From: Diphasiastrum complanatum
Taxonomy: Eukaryota > Streptophyta > Lycopodiopsida > Lycopodiales > Lycopodiaceae
Direction: 5' to 3'
NCBI GenBank assembly: GCA_029204225.1
Contig: CM055099.1
Location: 43,330,234-43,394,233, forward strand
Length of the DNA: 64,000 nucleotides
The first letter of the stretch is position 1, and every line of letters begins with the position of its first letter. The translations under genes were made by a program, and so were the position numbers. Shown in pieces: positions 1 to 12,341 of the stretch. The notes under the pieces were generated by a model, which had not been told where the DNA came from, ran no database searches, and saw nothing but the letters and a program-made list of their open reading frames with translations.

Positions 1-1631
1 AAATCCTCAAGAACTTTTTAAATTGTTCTTACCAAATGAGCTCAAAATTGGAGCATATACAAAAAGCATGAGGCTTGGACTGACCTGTACTATTTTGCGA
101 AGTGTGGGATAGTACATCCAGTTATCCTTTGGCTCCTCCTAAGGTCTCATACAAATATTAGGCCATCCAATCAATTGCACTCTTGAGAAAAGCTAGAATC
201 TAGGAAAATGCACTTGAAAAACTTGACATTATGTACATAAATTTGGCCTAATCATAGCTATATTTTGCCATATTTCTCATAGTGTAAGGCCCTAATGTGT
301 CTGGTATCATGTGGATAAATGCCACATTTTTTTCTTGTGCTTGATTCTAATTAATGTTGATGATTGATATCTTAATGTGCATAAGGCTTTTGTTGATACT
401 TCCATGTGTGATTCTCAAAGTCATGAATTGAAAAAGTAGATCCTTGATTTATACATCTCCCATCAAGATTTCCTACTCATCATTATTATCAATTTGGATT
501 AAAACTTAGGAATCAAGGGGTGGCAATAGGCTTGTATCTTCAAGATCCTCCATACATGCATTACAATATGATAAATATATTGAATTACATATAGATCTTA
601 TTATGTTCATCGCATTGTGTTCTGATTCCATATCTTATCTTGCAAAGAATATCATTTTGGAAGTCATCCATGATAATCTTATAAATTCCATATTCCATTT
701 TCCAATTGAATTGCAATAGTACTATAGTCAATAGTCACTCTTGATATAGATACATAGATACTAAAGAGTAGATGTTTCATAATATTCTTGTTTGCAATCA
801 ATTAGCAAAAATTTAACTAGTTAATTAGTTGCAAGTTTGAGAATGCAAAGTTCATCTTTGAAACTAGGAAGTGAGTTTTTTTCTTGTATCTCGTTTTGGT
901 GGGCAAATGGAGTAGAACTTCAAACATCAAAAAAAGATTCAACCAATCTTCACAAATATTCCACTTGTTGGAGACCAAATTTTGTGCTTGGAAAATAATC
1001 AAAAGTGAAACTTTAATCAAGGGATTTTCCCTTCAACTAGTAATCTTTGACACTATCTATAGGTTCTTTTCAGCATAATATTTTTGAGCCCGAAAGATGA
1101 ATATCTTGAAATCTGAAGTAGAGAAAATGTTGGAAAGTGGAAGGTTCTTTTAAGTCATTCTTGATAGTGTTAAAGTCTGTCTTGTAGCACAAATATTTTG
1201 TGATTGCGAAGAAATCAAAAGTTAAAACTTCCATTTGTACTGTTTGCTGTAAGTGATGCTTTGTGAAAATCAAATCCCTTTTTAGGATTGGTTAGCTAAG
1301 TTTTAAAAATTAATGTAGCATCATGAAACAAATGACCATATGTCGATTACATTGAGCTTATTTTACTTCTAGACTTAAATAAACTATAAAACTTTAAGAT
1401 TGTGTAAGCTTAGCCCTGTAACATGTTATGGCTTATTACTTTGTAAACCTTAGACAAAATTCAAGAAAAAAGTATTGAGATGCATGACAAGAGATATTCA
1501 ACAAATTCTTGTAACCTATATAGTTGCACCAACTCAAATCCACTAGATTAACATGCATACGTATTTGGGCAATAGATGTAGATCAATGTTATTGATTATA
1601 TCATAAATCTAGGTATATATGCAATAGGCGC
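1..1631. other. Intergenic DNA 3' of the peroxidase gene
   Basis: AT-rich sequence downstream of the peroxidase stop codon. No open frame with recognisable domain content, no RNA gene and no transposon terminus was seen. Short open frames here have no protein-like composition. Confidence 0.6.
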
Positions 1632-2045
1632 TTAGGAATTGAACTTGCTACAATCATTTCTTAATTCACCATCTTGTCCAGTCTTCACTTCAATATCTTG
1701 TAGTTTTCTCATACCAGAAACAAATGCATCAAAAAAGGATGTCTGGTTTTTTTCATATAATTGGACTAGTGCTCTTGTTCTATTATCATCAAAAAGAACT
1801 TGGTCTGAAGTTAACAAACCTTGGTGCTTTGAAAGGCTTTGATAGTACAAATTGTCAAATGTAAATGGTGTCATGGGATCAAAGGGTTGAACTATGTTGG
1901 GATCACCTCCATGTCTTGGGCATGTTTGCTTTAGGCCGTTAGCAAACTCTGTGTCAAGGGATGGATCCATGGTGGCTTCTTTGTTGAAGTGATACAAGCG
2001 AGATTGAAACTCGTTACAATGAGAAAAATCCAAAAGTGTGGGCTC
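1632..2045 (-). CDS. Peroxidase exon 4 (frameshifted near its start)
   Basis: Acceptor TTGTACAG|GAGCC. The first codons complete the proximal haem motif GAHTFG, then T5 (A5 at 2024-2028 on plus) puts translation out of frame. The downstream frame reads FSHCNEF, the F-helix region, DQVLF, ALVQLY and the C-terminal KTGQDGELRNDC, ending at the stop 1632-1634. Apart from the single base the exon is well preserved. Confidence 0.8.
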   Translation of the reverse strand, partial: EPTLLDFSHCNEFQSRLYHFNKEATMDPSLDTEFANGLKQTCPRHGGDPNIVQPFDPMTPFTFDNLYYQSLSKHQGLLTSDQVLFDDNRTRALVQLYEKNQTSFFDAFVSGMRKLQDIEVKTGQDGELRNDCSKFNS

Positions 2046-5000
2046 CTGTACAACATGAAATTGTGTTAGCATTCTAGATGTTTAGTAAAAGTTCACTACA
2101 ATGTTAATTTTCTCGTAAACAATAATAGATTACTAGAACTTGGCTAATTGATACAAGGATCTATTAAAAAAAGAACTGACAGCCTTGAAGTGCCACATAG
2201 CTTGAATCAAATTGTCATTGTTGGCAAATTGCACAAGCTAACCAACTACACTAAAAGAAAACCAAGAAGTCTACTAAAAAGTGTAATATTCAACACATGA
2301 ATGTTTTAGAGGTAAAGATTCTAGATAAGCTTAAGATTAATTAAATAGTTGGTAGTTGCTCATTTTCTCTATGAAAGATTTTTTGTAGCTTAAATTGAAT
2401 TGTTGAGGGGTCCAAATCATGATTTGCAAATCTAGGGAGCTCAATACAACCTTACCGAGTGATCTAATGTATTCATGATATCTATCATTTTTTTCTTACA
2501 CTACCTTGTATCGGACGATGAAGATGGCTCTTATGACCTCGAGGGTACTAAACTATGGATCAAAGTCTCAATTTCATTAGTCCAAGGAAATTGTATATGG
2601 TTAAAGGGATATGTGTTGTACAGTTGCACATTTCAATTGATAGCATAGTTGCACAGAATCGCGTTTCTGGGAGGAGACATTTCGGAAACCGCGTTTCTCC
2701 TCCAAGAATTGCATTTTTTTTTTTTTTTTGGAAAAATAGCTTATGGCTGAATTTTTTTTTAGGGGATCAATGGTCAAACGAGCGTTTTTCCTCTCAGAAG
2801 TGCAGTAGATGGGTCACAAACAGATCTTATTTTCAATAGCTATTTGGTTGTTATTTGCTTTGGTTTTCGATAAATGCTCAAGGGGTTCGGGGGGGGGGGG
2901 GGGGTAGCCCCCCGATGGGGGGTTTGAGGGGCAACGCCCCCCAACGGCAGGGTCCGGGGGCTTTCGGTAGACCCCGACCTCGACGGTAATTGGCCTTCCA
3001 ACTCCCTGAGCGAAAACACATTTACTGGGACCATCTATGATCGTAACAGATAGGCTAGAGGTTAGTTTTGAATTTTTATCCTTGATAAGACCCAACATGG
3101 ATTAATGCACCTGAACTGGACCATCCTGCACCCGAAACAGTCGGTAAATTACACAGTAATTATGCTCTTAATTAGAGCTTTCATCACCTGATACCCGTAT
3201 TGCACAAAAAAAAAACCAAATATAAAAAAAAATTAAAAAAAAATGTTTCTGAAACAAAATTCCATATTTCTGAAACGCGTTTCAGAAACGCAGTGCAACT
3301 ATGATTGATAGTAACTTAACTCCTATAAATACATTAGAAAATCCCAACTCTTAGATAATTTTTATAAAAGTTTTATGATTTTAAAAGTTTCTATTATGGA
3401 TATATTTGAGTACATCCTAAAATGGGAGGATGTAAGAGGTTTTGTACATCATTGGTTTTAAAGCTTAGATTACTTACATCAAGTCACCAGCTCCGCAACT
3501 AAGATTGAGTAGCAACATTCTAAAACTTGTATGATGCAAAAATTTGATAGGTTGGCTTTTGTCAATTTTGTTTGAAATGACCATTCATATGGTCAATAAA
3601 AGATCAACTCTAAAAGATACTAGCACTTTGAAAAATCACTAGCATATTAAATAATTAGTTGAAAAGCTTAGATTGGATGATTCATAATGACTCTTCAAAT
3701 TGGGATTTGTGCAACTTCATAAGAAAACCTTATGCCTACTAGTAGCTTGTTTCAGTGGCTCCTTTGTTTGTTGAGATGTGAGAAAATAGCTCCATACTAT
3801 TTTATGAGTTTGTCAAGCTTGGCATATAGTATACATGAGAAAGTTGACCCTCAAGCATATGACACTTGGCTGGAAAATAGATGTATGGTGCGTGGTCTGT
3901 TGGGTGTATTTGCATGCCACTAGATTGGTAATTTTTCACCGCAAAATTGACAAATTCTATGTGTTATGACATTGACTAAGCTGAAATACTATACTTTGTA
4001 TTGAAATGAAAGTGCATCTACAACTTGTAGTGTGCATTGTTATGTATTAAATACCAAAAGTAAATTTGATGCTTTTTTGTACTTCTCTCATGCATGAACA
4101 TATGAAAGGATGTGCAAAAACAAAAATTTATTTCTCCTTGTAAGAGGCAAAGTAGGATAAAATCTTGACCAGAAATAGAACAGTCTTTCTAATCTAGAAC
4201 TATTTTTGGCTGCAATAGTTGTGTTTTTGAATTGTTGAGAAGAAATACCAGTTAAGGCAACCATGTCCTCTTTGCTTAAGCCTTTTGACTCGAAAATGTG
4301 AAGCAGCTGATCTAGTTTAAAGCTTGCATCTGGCACATTGAACTCGACTTGAGATATATTTGAAACTCTCCCATCTCGTCTCCCTTTTGTCACAGGCCAA
4401 GAAGGACCTCCAGTCTACAGTACATATTTCAGAATAGTTTTAATATGCAAACATGCAGGAAGAGGTGCATTCATAAATGAATGCGTATAATTTTTTGGAT
4501 CCTAACTTCTTATATTGTTGAAAATGGATATGAAAATGGAGAGATTTGTTTGCTTGTGAGTATAGGTAGAAACAAGACAGCGAAATGCCACAGAAACTAT
4601 CGCTGAGAGATTTGATTAGATAGTTTCAAGGCAATGTATACAGAATTTTAAAGGATGAACCTATATAGTTACAACGTGGAGATATAATCAGGATAAAGAA
4701 CGGGTTAAGCAAATGATTATTCACAATGAAAGAGAACCGCTTTACCAAAACCACGAGATCTCTTGAGACAATGGCCAAAACGTCGGCACACGAAACCACT
4801 CCTGGGCATTTTTCCTCCACAGCCTTCTTGGCACGAATCACTACATCAAATGCATCACCAGCAAGCGATTTGTTGATTTCTGCTTCTCTCTCCGTATCAT
4901 TCTTTCCACTTGGAGCAATTAAGACCGATCCATCACATCCCTGCATGCATATAGAAAACCCACAACTGATTCAAAACTAATTCAGGGTTTGCAGCTTCAC

Positions 5001-5393
5001 ACAATTCTTCTGTGCAGCTAAGAAATGCTTCGTATTTCTTCCAACACCTTCATATGTATGTTGTGGATGAAAGCCCACCTTTGAAAAACTGGATCATGGA
5101 AAGCAATCGGAATTGATGTGGTTCGAACAGATCTTAGAAATGCAATAGTCTCTGGCAACCCGTAGAATAATACCTACCTCTACAAAACAGTCGTGGAAGA
5201 AGAGACGAAGAGTTCCGCCTGCTGTTGTTGGAGCTGCTTTGATCTTTTCCGCACATACTTCGTGAATTATCTTTTCAACCCGAGGGCATGTATCCTTGTA
5301 AAAGTGTACAGACAGGTTTCCACCTGCTTGGCATACACTTAGAGCTGCCAACATGGCCACTATCAACCAAAACCATCTCCGATCCATTCTCAT
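1632..5393 (-). CDS. Class III (secretory) peroxidase gene, four exons, frameshifted in exon 4
   Basis: Haem peroxidases of this family are secreted to the apoplast or vacuole and oxidise phenolics with H2O2. Exons on the minus strand are 5178-5393, 4746-4940, 4249-4414 and 1632-2045, with intron phases 0, 0 and 1. This is the classical plant layout, and exon 3 is 166 nt as in most family members. The start at 5393 gives a signal peptide (hydrophobic run WFWLIVAMLAALSV), then the distal haem segment RLFFHDCF with catalytic Arg63 and His67, the GCDGS segment, CPGVVSCADV, and a C-terminal part ending NDCSKFNS. Exon 3 joins exon 4 to give the proximal histidine motif GAHTFG. A run of five T (plus-strand A5 at 2024-2028) then adds one base, so the spliced frame ends within a few codons. 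Beyond the run the other frame is fully conserved to the stop. It is either a recent pseudogene or an assembly error. The SAGG-type RLFFHDCFVE signature recalls the Arabidopsis PRX31/41/63/65 group (inference). Confidence 0.85.
2644..3303. mobile_element. hAT-type MITE inside peroxidase intron 3, 8-bp TSD
   Basis: A 660-bp insertion flanked by perfect direct repeats ATTGATAG at 2636-2643 and 3304-3311. The ends are inverted: CATAGTTGCAC at the left and GTGCAACTATG at the right, followed by subterminal CGTTTCTG/CAGAAACG repeats on both sides. The interior has a G run near 2888-2902 and a GC-rich block to about 2990. No transposase frame is present, so it is non-autonomous. The 8-bp target duplication and CA-starting ends fit hAT. 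Confidence 0.8.
4249..4414 (-). CDS. Peroxidase exon 3
   Basis: 166 nt from acceptor CTGTAG|ACTGGA to donor ACTG|GTATTT. It encodes TGGPSWPV..GRRDG, the substrate-side loop and the start of the proximal helix (DMVALTG). Confidence 0.85.
4746..4940 (-). CDS. Peroxidase exon 2
   Basis: 65 codons from acceptor ATGCAG|GGATGT to donor TTG|GTAAAG, both phase 0. It begins GCDGSVLI (Ca-site and disulphide Cys74) and contains CPGVVSCADV and SRDLVVL, all family hallmarks. Confidence 0.85.
5178..5393 (-). CDS. Peroxidase exon 1
   Basis: 72 codons from ATG at 5393; a second in-frame ATG lies at 5387. It encodes the signal peptide, the mature N-terminus and the distal haem helix with Arg63, His67 and Cys69. 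The donor is GAG|GTAGGT, phase 0. Confidence 0.85.
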
Positions 5394-7072
5394 CCTCAAC
5401 CTGAAATCACCAACTTGAGATCGCAAAATATTTCCTGCAAAATCCAAAAAGCAGATTATGGATCTTCCTTAGAAGAATAAGATTGAATCACAAAATCCAT
5501 CAAAAGAAGGAATCGATACATCGAAGCTTAAGGACAGTTCAAACGTACCAACAATACCACAGATAGACTTGTTGATGGTGTGCTGAGTACATCGAGAAGA
5601 GAAGAGTATGAAGTAAGGAGTGGTTGTGGATGCATATATGCATGCACGCAGAAGCAAGGCTCCGCAAGCTCATATGTGACGTGTAGAGCATGTATGTGGA
5701 AAGAGAAAAGAGATAGAGATAGAGATAAGGAAGAGAAGAGTAGAGAAGAGGGAGTTGAGTGCATGGATAATGGAGGATACATTGAATTGCATGGCAAACT
5801 TTCAAAGGCGAACTCTATTTTTTCTAGTGACCCTCCACTAGGGTATAAACCACACTTCATTTATAATTCCTAATAGTGTCCTTCAATATTACCTCCATCC
5901 ATTTAGAATAGTGAAAATAATGTCCTTCACATCCATTTTACCTTGTGAAAAGGTTAATCATAAATGTTTTTTCAAGCCTTCACATCTTTACTAGTTGGAA
6001 AGGTCACTCGGTACATAAAGTTTCCCAAGCCTGGTAAAGGATGATGTAGACTCATATCCTGTTTTGCCCTCCTCGTAAAGGATGCAAGACTACATGCTTA
6101 GATTGGTTAAGCTTAAGATAGTTTGTTAAGAAATGCAAGACTGCAGGTTACGATGAAAATTGGGCTTAACTGGAGCTTTAGAGCACTGATTCATGAAATT
6201 GGGGACTTGTTGAGCTAAGGATTAAATGAGTTTTCACAGTATCAAACAAATCAAATTGGCCAAAAAAAGGAAAATGTAGTCGGTTCTTGGGCTATGATTA
6301 CAATTTTAAAAAAGCAACGACAAGTTTGTAGTTTCTTCACTAATTTTGGTTCTATAAAGCCAAGTTGCTAGGTGGAAGAGGTCATTAGATAGCCATGAGA
6401 AAATATGTTTGCATGTGAAAGAAATCTGGTTGTTATCAAAGAAAGAATGTTTTCTCACTATAGGAGGCCATCCTTTCCAAGAAATAAAAACAATGACAAT
6501 AACTTGTAATAGGATCTAGATTTGCTAGAGAATCGAAGAATAGAGCATTTCAGACTCTGCATTGATGGTGAATATTAATGTAGGTGTCATAGACAACCAT
6601 AAAGAAATGCGAAATGATTAGTAGTCTGAGACAACCATGCAACTCTTCGTTACTGATATTCGTGATCGTAGAGAAAGAAGAGTGAGTGATATTTAAGCAT
6701 TTAGCATGATGCAACATGATACGAACAACAATGTTGTAGTAACAACGATCAGATCACAAGATAGTTGCATTGAGCGCGTGATCCTACTTACAAAAACATG
6801 TAATTGCTATGACTCAGAATGCTTTTTCTCTGTGATCTCTCACTTTGAGGAGTCAAATACTGAGTTACCAATCTCTTTGATCGATATTGTTCTGCTGCAG
6901 TTGATTGATGATCTCTTGGATCTCAATCTCGATGATGTTTTGTCTCTCTGATTGGTACTTTTATAGTTGTTTGATGATCTTGGGTTATTCTAATTACAAT
7001 TACAAGATCATTTATAGATAATCAATAAACGATTATTCACAGGAGCTTGAAGATGTATATCTGCAGAATCAC
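5394..7072. other. Upstream region of the peroxidase gene; no gene seen
   Basis: Contains a GA-rich stretch near 5700-5760 that may belong to the peroxidase promoter or leader. From about 5900 to 7070 the DNA is AT-rich with only short frames lacking domain content. No confident TATA box can be assigned. Confidence 0.5.
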
Positions 7073-7320
7073 CTTCGCAAGTGACCGTTGGAGCATGCCA
7101 GGTGTCCTTCGCAAGTGACCGCAGGAGCGTGAAGAAGTTCTTTCATAAGTGACCACAAGCCGTAGGTTGCAACCGCATGTGATCGCAAGTGATGCCCTTG
7201 CGGTGCCTTGGCAATGTCTTGCGGTGTCTTGGCGGTGTCTTGGCAGTGCCTTGGCGGTGTCTTGCGGTGCCTTGGCAGTGCCTTGGTGGTGTCTTGGCGA
7301 TGCCTTGGCGGTGTCTTGCA
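7073..7320. repeat. Two short tandem-repeat tracts (CTTCGCAAGTGACC and CTTGGCGGTGT motifs)
   Basis: At 7073-7160 a unit of about 45 bp containing (C)TTCGCAAGTGACCG occurs three times. At 7196-7320 a degenerate minisatellite repeats GCCTTGGCGGTGTCTTG. Open frames across the second tract on both strands are repeat artefacts. Confidence 0.75.
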
Positions 7321-8010
7321 TGTTTGAAGATTGCATGTAAAAATGTAGACTGTGTGAAAAACAGTTCATTTTTGTAGACTATTTGTAAGAGTGATTCTCT
7401 TGAGTATATCAAAGGGCAATTAGAGTGAATAGGAGTAAGATCAACTCCAACACTCTCTCTTAAGCTTACAACATGAATCTGAATCTGAATTGAGATTTAA
7501 CATAGCTACCAACGTAGCATGTTTCTCTCTTGACAAGGGTTTTGTCAAAATGTCAGCCAACATATTGTCTGTATGATAGTAATGTCAGAAATAAATGACT
7601 ATGCTAAAGTTTATCCATAGGTTACTTTGACCCAAAAGGTCGAGATTTGTGTAACCATGGATCTTTAGCTATTTAGGCCATGATAAGTTTGTCTTATCCA
7701 TTTTTGGTCATGTAGTGACTCGTGCGTCCTTAGGGGTCTAATGCCCTATCTTGACTTTTGGGGGTGCCCTACATTTAGTAAGTGGATAAGCTTAGGGTTA
7801 AGCTTAGGGTTTGTTGGCACTTGGCCACATCCAGGTAGAGTACTTATATGCTCTTGTGTATACCATTTTTAACATTGCTAATCATTGCTCTCCATTCCTA
7901 CTTGTGCTACTACTTTTTCTCTCTCCTTGAGGGTGCCTAGCCTCTCATTTGTCTTGTGGAGATTGTTTGATAGTTAGATCTTGGTGCCCTGACTCTTGAT
8001 GTCTTGTCTT
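7321..8010. other. Unassigned DNA, possible LTR-like remnant
   Basis: Between 7560 and 7990 the composition (a TATATGCTCTTGTG stretch, then pyrimidine-rich sequence) resembles the promoter part of an LTR, but no partner copy or terminal inverted bases could be matched in the window. No gene seen. Confidence 0.3.
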
Positions 8011-8290
8011 GAGGAGGGCACCCAAAATCTGCTTCTAATTTGGGTTTTGAGCCTTCTTATTTTGCTAGTTTTTTAGGTTTGCAGTCTTGTAGGAGGGCGC
8101 CCAAAATTGTGAAAACTCTAACAGATTTTGGCATCTCTTGTTGGCTGATTTTTCAGCCTTCGCATGCTTTGAGGAGGGCGCCCAGAAATCAGCAACAACA
8201 TCTCTGATTTTGGAACTTCCTATTGGTTGATTTTTTCAGCTTTGCATGTTTCTTGGAGGGCGCTTGAAATTCAGCAGATCCTATTTTGGG
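8011..8290. repeat. Degenerate tandem repeat, about 80-bp unit, four copies
   Basis: The motif GAGGAGGGCGCCC recurs at about 8011, 8091, 8170 and 8252, each time embedded in the same context (GATTTTGG..TTGGTTGATTTTTCAGC..GCATG). It lies immediately beyond the 3' truncation of gypsy element I. Confidence 0.65.
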
Positions 8291-8498
8291 TTAGGAAAAA
8301 TTTGTGGCTAGAAAATTGTAGATTTTCAGCAAGCAGAATCCTCAACGTCATCTGACGACGTATACTCGGACTCATCATCATCCTCAACGGAAGCTGCCGT
8401 ATTCTTGGATGAACTGGCACCAGCCCCGAGAACTGGTTCTGGAGTCTGTAACTGTCTACTTTGGACTGAGTTCCAGATAGTAGAGAAGAATGCATCAT

Positions 8499-9908
8499 GC
8501 TAGCATTTCCCTCTCAAGGACTCGAGTAACTCATTATGAATCTGAGTAAAACTCAGCTCGTTTATCATAGGCATTCAACTAAGGGCATCTACTACTATAT
8601 TGAATTTTCCACGCCTATATCTGATAGACATGTCAAACTCTTGCATCAACTCAGCCCAACGAGCTTTCCGACCTCTAAGCTCATGTTGATTGCAAAGGTA
8701 TCTGAGACTCTCATGGTCTGTCAGGATCTCATAGTTGGCACCATACAAATAATGCTTCCAAGTCTTAAGGGATGAACTATAGAAAAGAGTTCATTTTCAT
8801 AGGCACTGTACCTAGTCTGAACTGGCTTGAGTTTTTTACTCTCGAACGCAACTGGTCGTCCACTCTGAGCTAGCACAACACCTACTACAAAGTTGCTAGC
8901 ATCTGTTTCGACCACAAACGACTGATTGGGGTCGACGACCTTTAAAACTGGTGTTGTAGCTAAGGCTGTTTTAAGAGCATCAAAGCTCTCCTGCTGTGCG
9001 GACTCCCAAATGAACTCCTTTCCCTTTCCCTTAAGAAGATTTGTCATGGGAACTGCTATTTGAGCATATTCCTTGACAAATCGTTTGTAATATCCCGCCA
9101 AACCAAGAAAGATTTGAAGTTCCAAAATATTCTGAGGTCTCAGCCAATTGAGTATGGCTTTAACCTTATTTGGGTCCATCTTAATCCCATCTGAAGAGAT
9201 AATGTGATCCAAATATGCTACTTCTTCAACGAAGAATTCACACTTGGATTGTTTAGCATAAAGCTTATGCTTTCTGAGCAGTCGAAACACCTTTCTGAGG
9301 TGTTTTAGATGCTCCTTCCTCGTTTTGCTGTAGACGAGGATGTCATCTAAACATACGACTACAAACTTACCCAAGTATGGTCTGAGGACACTGTTTATCA
9401 AGGTCATAAAGGTAGCTAGAGCATTTGTGAGTCCAAATGGCATCACCTTAAACTCATAATGACCGTGATGAGTCCTAAAGGCTGTTTTTGAGACATCTTT
9501 CAATTTTATACGGACTTGATGATATCCTGATCTGAGGTCTATTTTACTGAAAAACTTAGCCCCATCGAGTTGGTCAAACAACTCGTCTGCCCGAGGCATA
9601 GGGTATTTATTCTTAATTGTGACTTTATTGAGGGCTCTGTAATCTACGCAAAGACGCATAGACCCCTCTTTCTTTTTCACAAATAGGACTGGTGAGGCCC
9701 ATGGTGAACTACTGGTCTGAATTTGGCCTTTCCCAAGATAATATGTTAACTGCCTAGTTATTTCTTCATCCTCTGTTCGGCTGACCCGATACGGAGGTTT
9801 AGAAACAAGTGTTGTACTTGGTACTAGGTTTATTAAATGATCTACCTCTCTGCTAGGTGGTAAACCATGTGGCAAATCTTCAGGAAAAACATCTTTAAAT
9901 TTAGACAA
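8499..9908 (-). pseudogene. Gypsy I reverse transcriptase and RNase H
   Basis: Open from 9908 to 8721 (395 codons). RT motifs in order: [47 protein letters not shown], and the catalytic [10 protein letters not shown] with both aspartates. The connection domain and RNase H start (VVETDASN) follow. Near 8740 the frame shifts; the RNase H C-terminal part continues in another frame through MPMINELSFTQIHNELLE to a stop at about 8500. Element-encoded replication enzyme, not expected to be functional here. Confidence 0.85.
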
Positions 9909-10012
9909 TAAAGGTTCTAATTTACTGATTTTCTGCTAAATAGAACTGGAAATAGAAACTTCAGGAATAAACTGAAAGTCACATAAGAATAGCCGATGGT
10001 CTTCGTCTCCGA

Positions 10013-10252
10013 TTAGCTGACAGAGCTTTGAACTACAGACCATAGGAAAACATCATGCTCCCTATGCAACTGGATCTCTCGGCCTTTATGCTGAAAAATG
10101 AGGGTGTTCTCCTGATAGTTTCTATGGAGGGAAGGTCCTAAACTGTAGAGCCAATCTCTCCTGAGAACAATGTCTGTACGATCCAGGTGCATTATCAGAA
10201 AGTTTATTTCATCTTGGTACCCCTGAATACCAAGATTCAAATAACTTACCAT
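10013..10252 (-). pseudogene. Gypsy I retropepsin C-terminal part
   Basis: The frame contains LDRTDIVLRRDWLYSLGP, matching the conserved VLG-x-DWL segment at the end of retroviral-type aspartic proteases with the glycine lost. The catalytic D-T/S-G segment upstream is not readable in any one frame. Confidence 0.6.
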
Positions 10253-11458
10253 AGTTTCCCATGTTTTTTTGACTGGTTACCAATTTTTCCATGCATACGT
10301 ACTAGGTCATGCGGCCCAAAGCTGAAGGGTCTCGCTAGCATTGCAGAGGTCAACTGGCAACAGTGTTCATGATCTTCATGATACACTTTGATCTCGGAAG
10401 CTGCCGAGTCACTGGGGAAACATACAGTCTGAACAAGATGAACTTGTTTTTTTATCTTTCTTATCTTTTTTAGTGAAAGGCCACTTGAGACACTGTCTGA
10501 CTGTGTGTCAAGCTTGCCCATACACATAAAGCACAAACGTTCTTGTTAGGCTTTCTCAAAATCATCTGGTTTTAAGGGCTGTATGAGTGAAGGGCGTTTC
10601 TGAGGAGCTTCACTTTTATATTTATCTTGATTTTTTCTTTTTAAAAATTTCTTTTTAAATTGAAAGTCTTTCTGAGAAGGCTGCTCAGAAAGTGACTGAT
10701 GTCTCGCCCTCTTCCTACCCATTGAATCATCATAGATTTGAGCATATCTGAGAGCTTGCTCAATGGTAGTAGGCGAGTTTCTCTGGACCTCTACTTTATA
10801 TTCATCTTTGAGGCCATGGACAAATCCCCTGATTTTCTGATAGTCATCCATATTTTTAATCTTTAAAATTGCTTCTCGGTACTGCGAGATATATTGGATG
10901 AGAGACTTGTCCATTACTGTTCTTTCCCAGGCCTCCCAGACTCTATCAAGTTCATTTTCAGGTAGGAATTCTCTTAGGAAGGCTTCTTCAAAGGCCTTCC
11001 ATGAGCGAAGAGTCTGCCCAGTCTGTTGGAGATTTAACCACCACTTATAGGCCATAGGCCCTAAGGAAAGACTGGCCTCAATAGCTTGCAAATGATCTTT
11101 AAAAAACATTGGGGTGAGACCGTAAAGTCTCACCCGAAACTGATGGAAGTGGAGAAAGGGATAACTGAGAAGTGGAGAGAAGGCTTCCTTTTGCGGAACT
11201 CAAAATCAAGCTTTTGAGTTCAGCGAACGAGTCGTCCACACTGGACTTGAAATTGGCTAATGCCAACTTCAGTTCATCCACTTCTGTTACCAACTTGAGA
11301 AACTTCTCCTTGGTAACCAGTTCATCGAGTTCTTCGACGAACTATTCCTGTTCTTCCAATTCCATGGGTTCCTTCTCTTTACTGTAAGCCAAGGCTTCTG
11401 TTTCAAGTTCGTCGAAGCCTCTCTCCGGGGGTTGATCAGGTCCCTGAGGAGTGGTCAT
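10246..11458 (-). pseudogene. Gypsy I gag
   Basis: ATG at 11458 begins MTTPQGPDQPPERGF. An in-frame stop lies near 11342, and a frame change near 11130 leads into the gag core (FKDHLQAIEASLSLGP..WW..F..AFLREF), open to 10546. A degenerate CCHC zinc knuckle follows in another frame (CFMCMGK...). Structural protein of the virus-like particle, inactivated here. Confidence 0.75.
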
Positions 11459-12328
11459 CTTCGGAACTGAAAGAGAGCTACCTTAACTTCTGAAGAAAAA
11501 AAACTCTAAAAGACTAATTTACAACTGTACAAGGGAAAGGAAAGATGACTTAGCTATTTCTGAGGATAGTCCTTCCAAAGAAAAGATGAAGAGGAACCCT
11601 GTCAGCTCTTTTACCCAAGATTTCAGATCTGTTGTCTCGGAAAATCCCAGTTTGAAGCTTCAAAACGGTGTCAAATTTTTCGGTTGTTGAGTTGAGTAGC
11701 TGACTGATCTGATTTTAGGTGTGAGACTCCAACAAACTGAGTAAAAATCGGAAATATGCAAGAGAACTCCGGAATTTTTGAAGTCCCTGCCCTCGATGTC
11801 TGGACAACAACCTATCTGGCCCAATTTGTTCAATTTACAACTCAAGAATCCGCTTGAATATCTGAGTTGACCTCAGCTGGTTGGTCGCTGTCTGTGGCAA
11901 TCAAGTTTGAAGTTCAAACTTCTGAGAAATGGCGAAAAAAAGAGATGAAAATCCACTTTTTTACCTCCATGTCCAGCGTTGGCCCTGCTAGGAAAATTTG
12001 CTTGAAAACCCCTCAAACTTCCTTGGATTTCTTTGAAATTTCAGAGGTAGATGTCTGATCCTACAGCGATGGACCTGCTTGCTGGTTTCTACTCTAAATC
12101 CTTTTTAAAATCTCCTATCAGATGTTTGAAATCTGATATAGATTGCTGCCTTTCCAGCAATTTACCTACAAAAGAAATTCTACTTCCTACAATAGTGAAT
12201 TTCAAGGGTTTGAAGGCTGGACCTATGGCGATTCTCCTCCTCTAATCTTTCCTAAGAAACTGAGAAACATTTCCTATCTTCTAATAGCTTTTCCTACTGT
12301 TGCTCCTGAACTCCCTAGGATGGAGATG

Positions 12329-12340
12329 GCTCTGATACCA
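12329..12340 (-). promoter_or_regulatory. Gypsy I primer-binding site (tRNA-iMet)
   Basis: Minus-strand TGGTATCAGAGC, complementary to the 3' end of initiator tRNA-Met, one base inside the LTR boundary. Confidence 0.85.
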
Positions 12341-12341
12341 G

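Noticed and set aside
2814-3098. Pro-rich minus-strand frames in peroxidase intron 3
   Set aside because: They lie in the G-rich interior of the MITE and have no domain.
7037-7412. Frames rich in Arg-His-Gln or Leu-Ala-Val repeats
   Set aside because: Read through a minisatellite.
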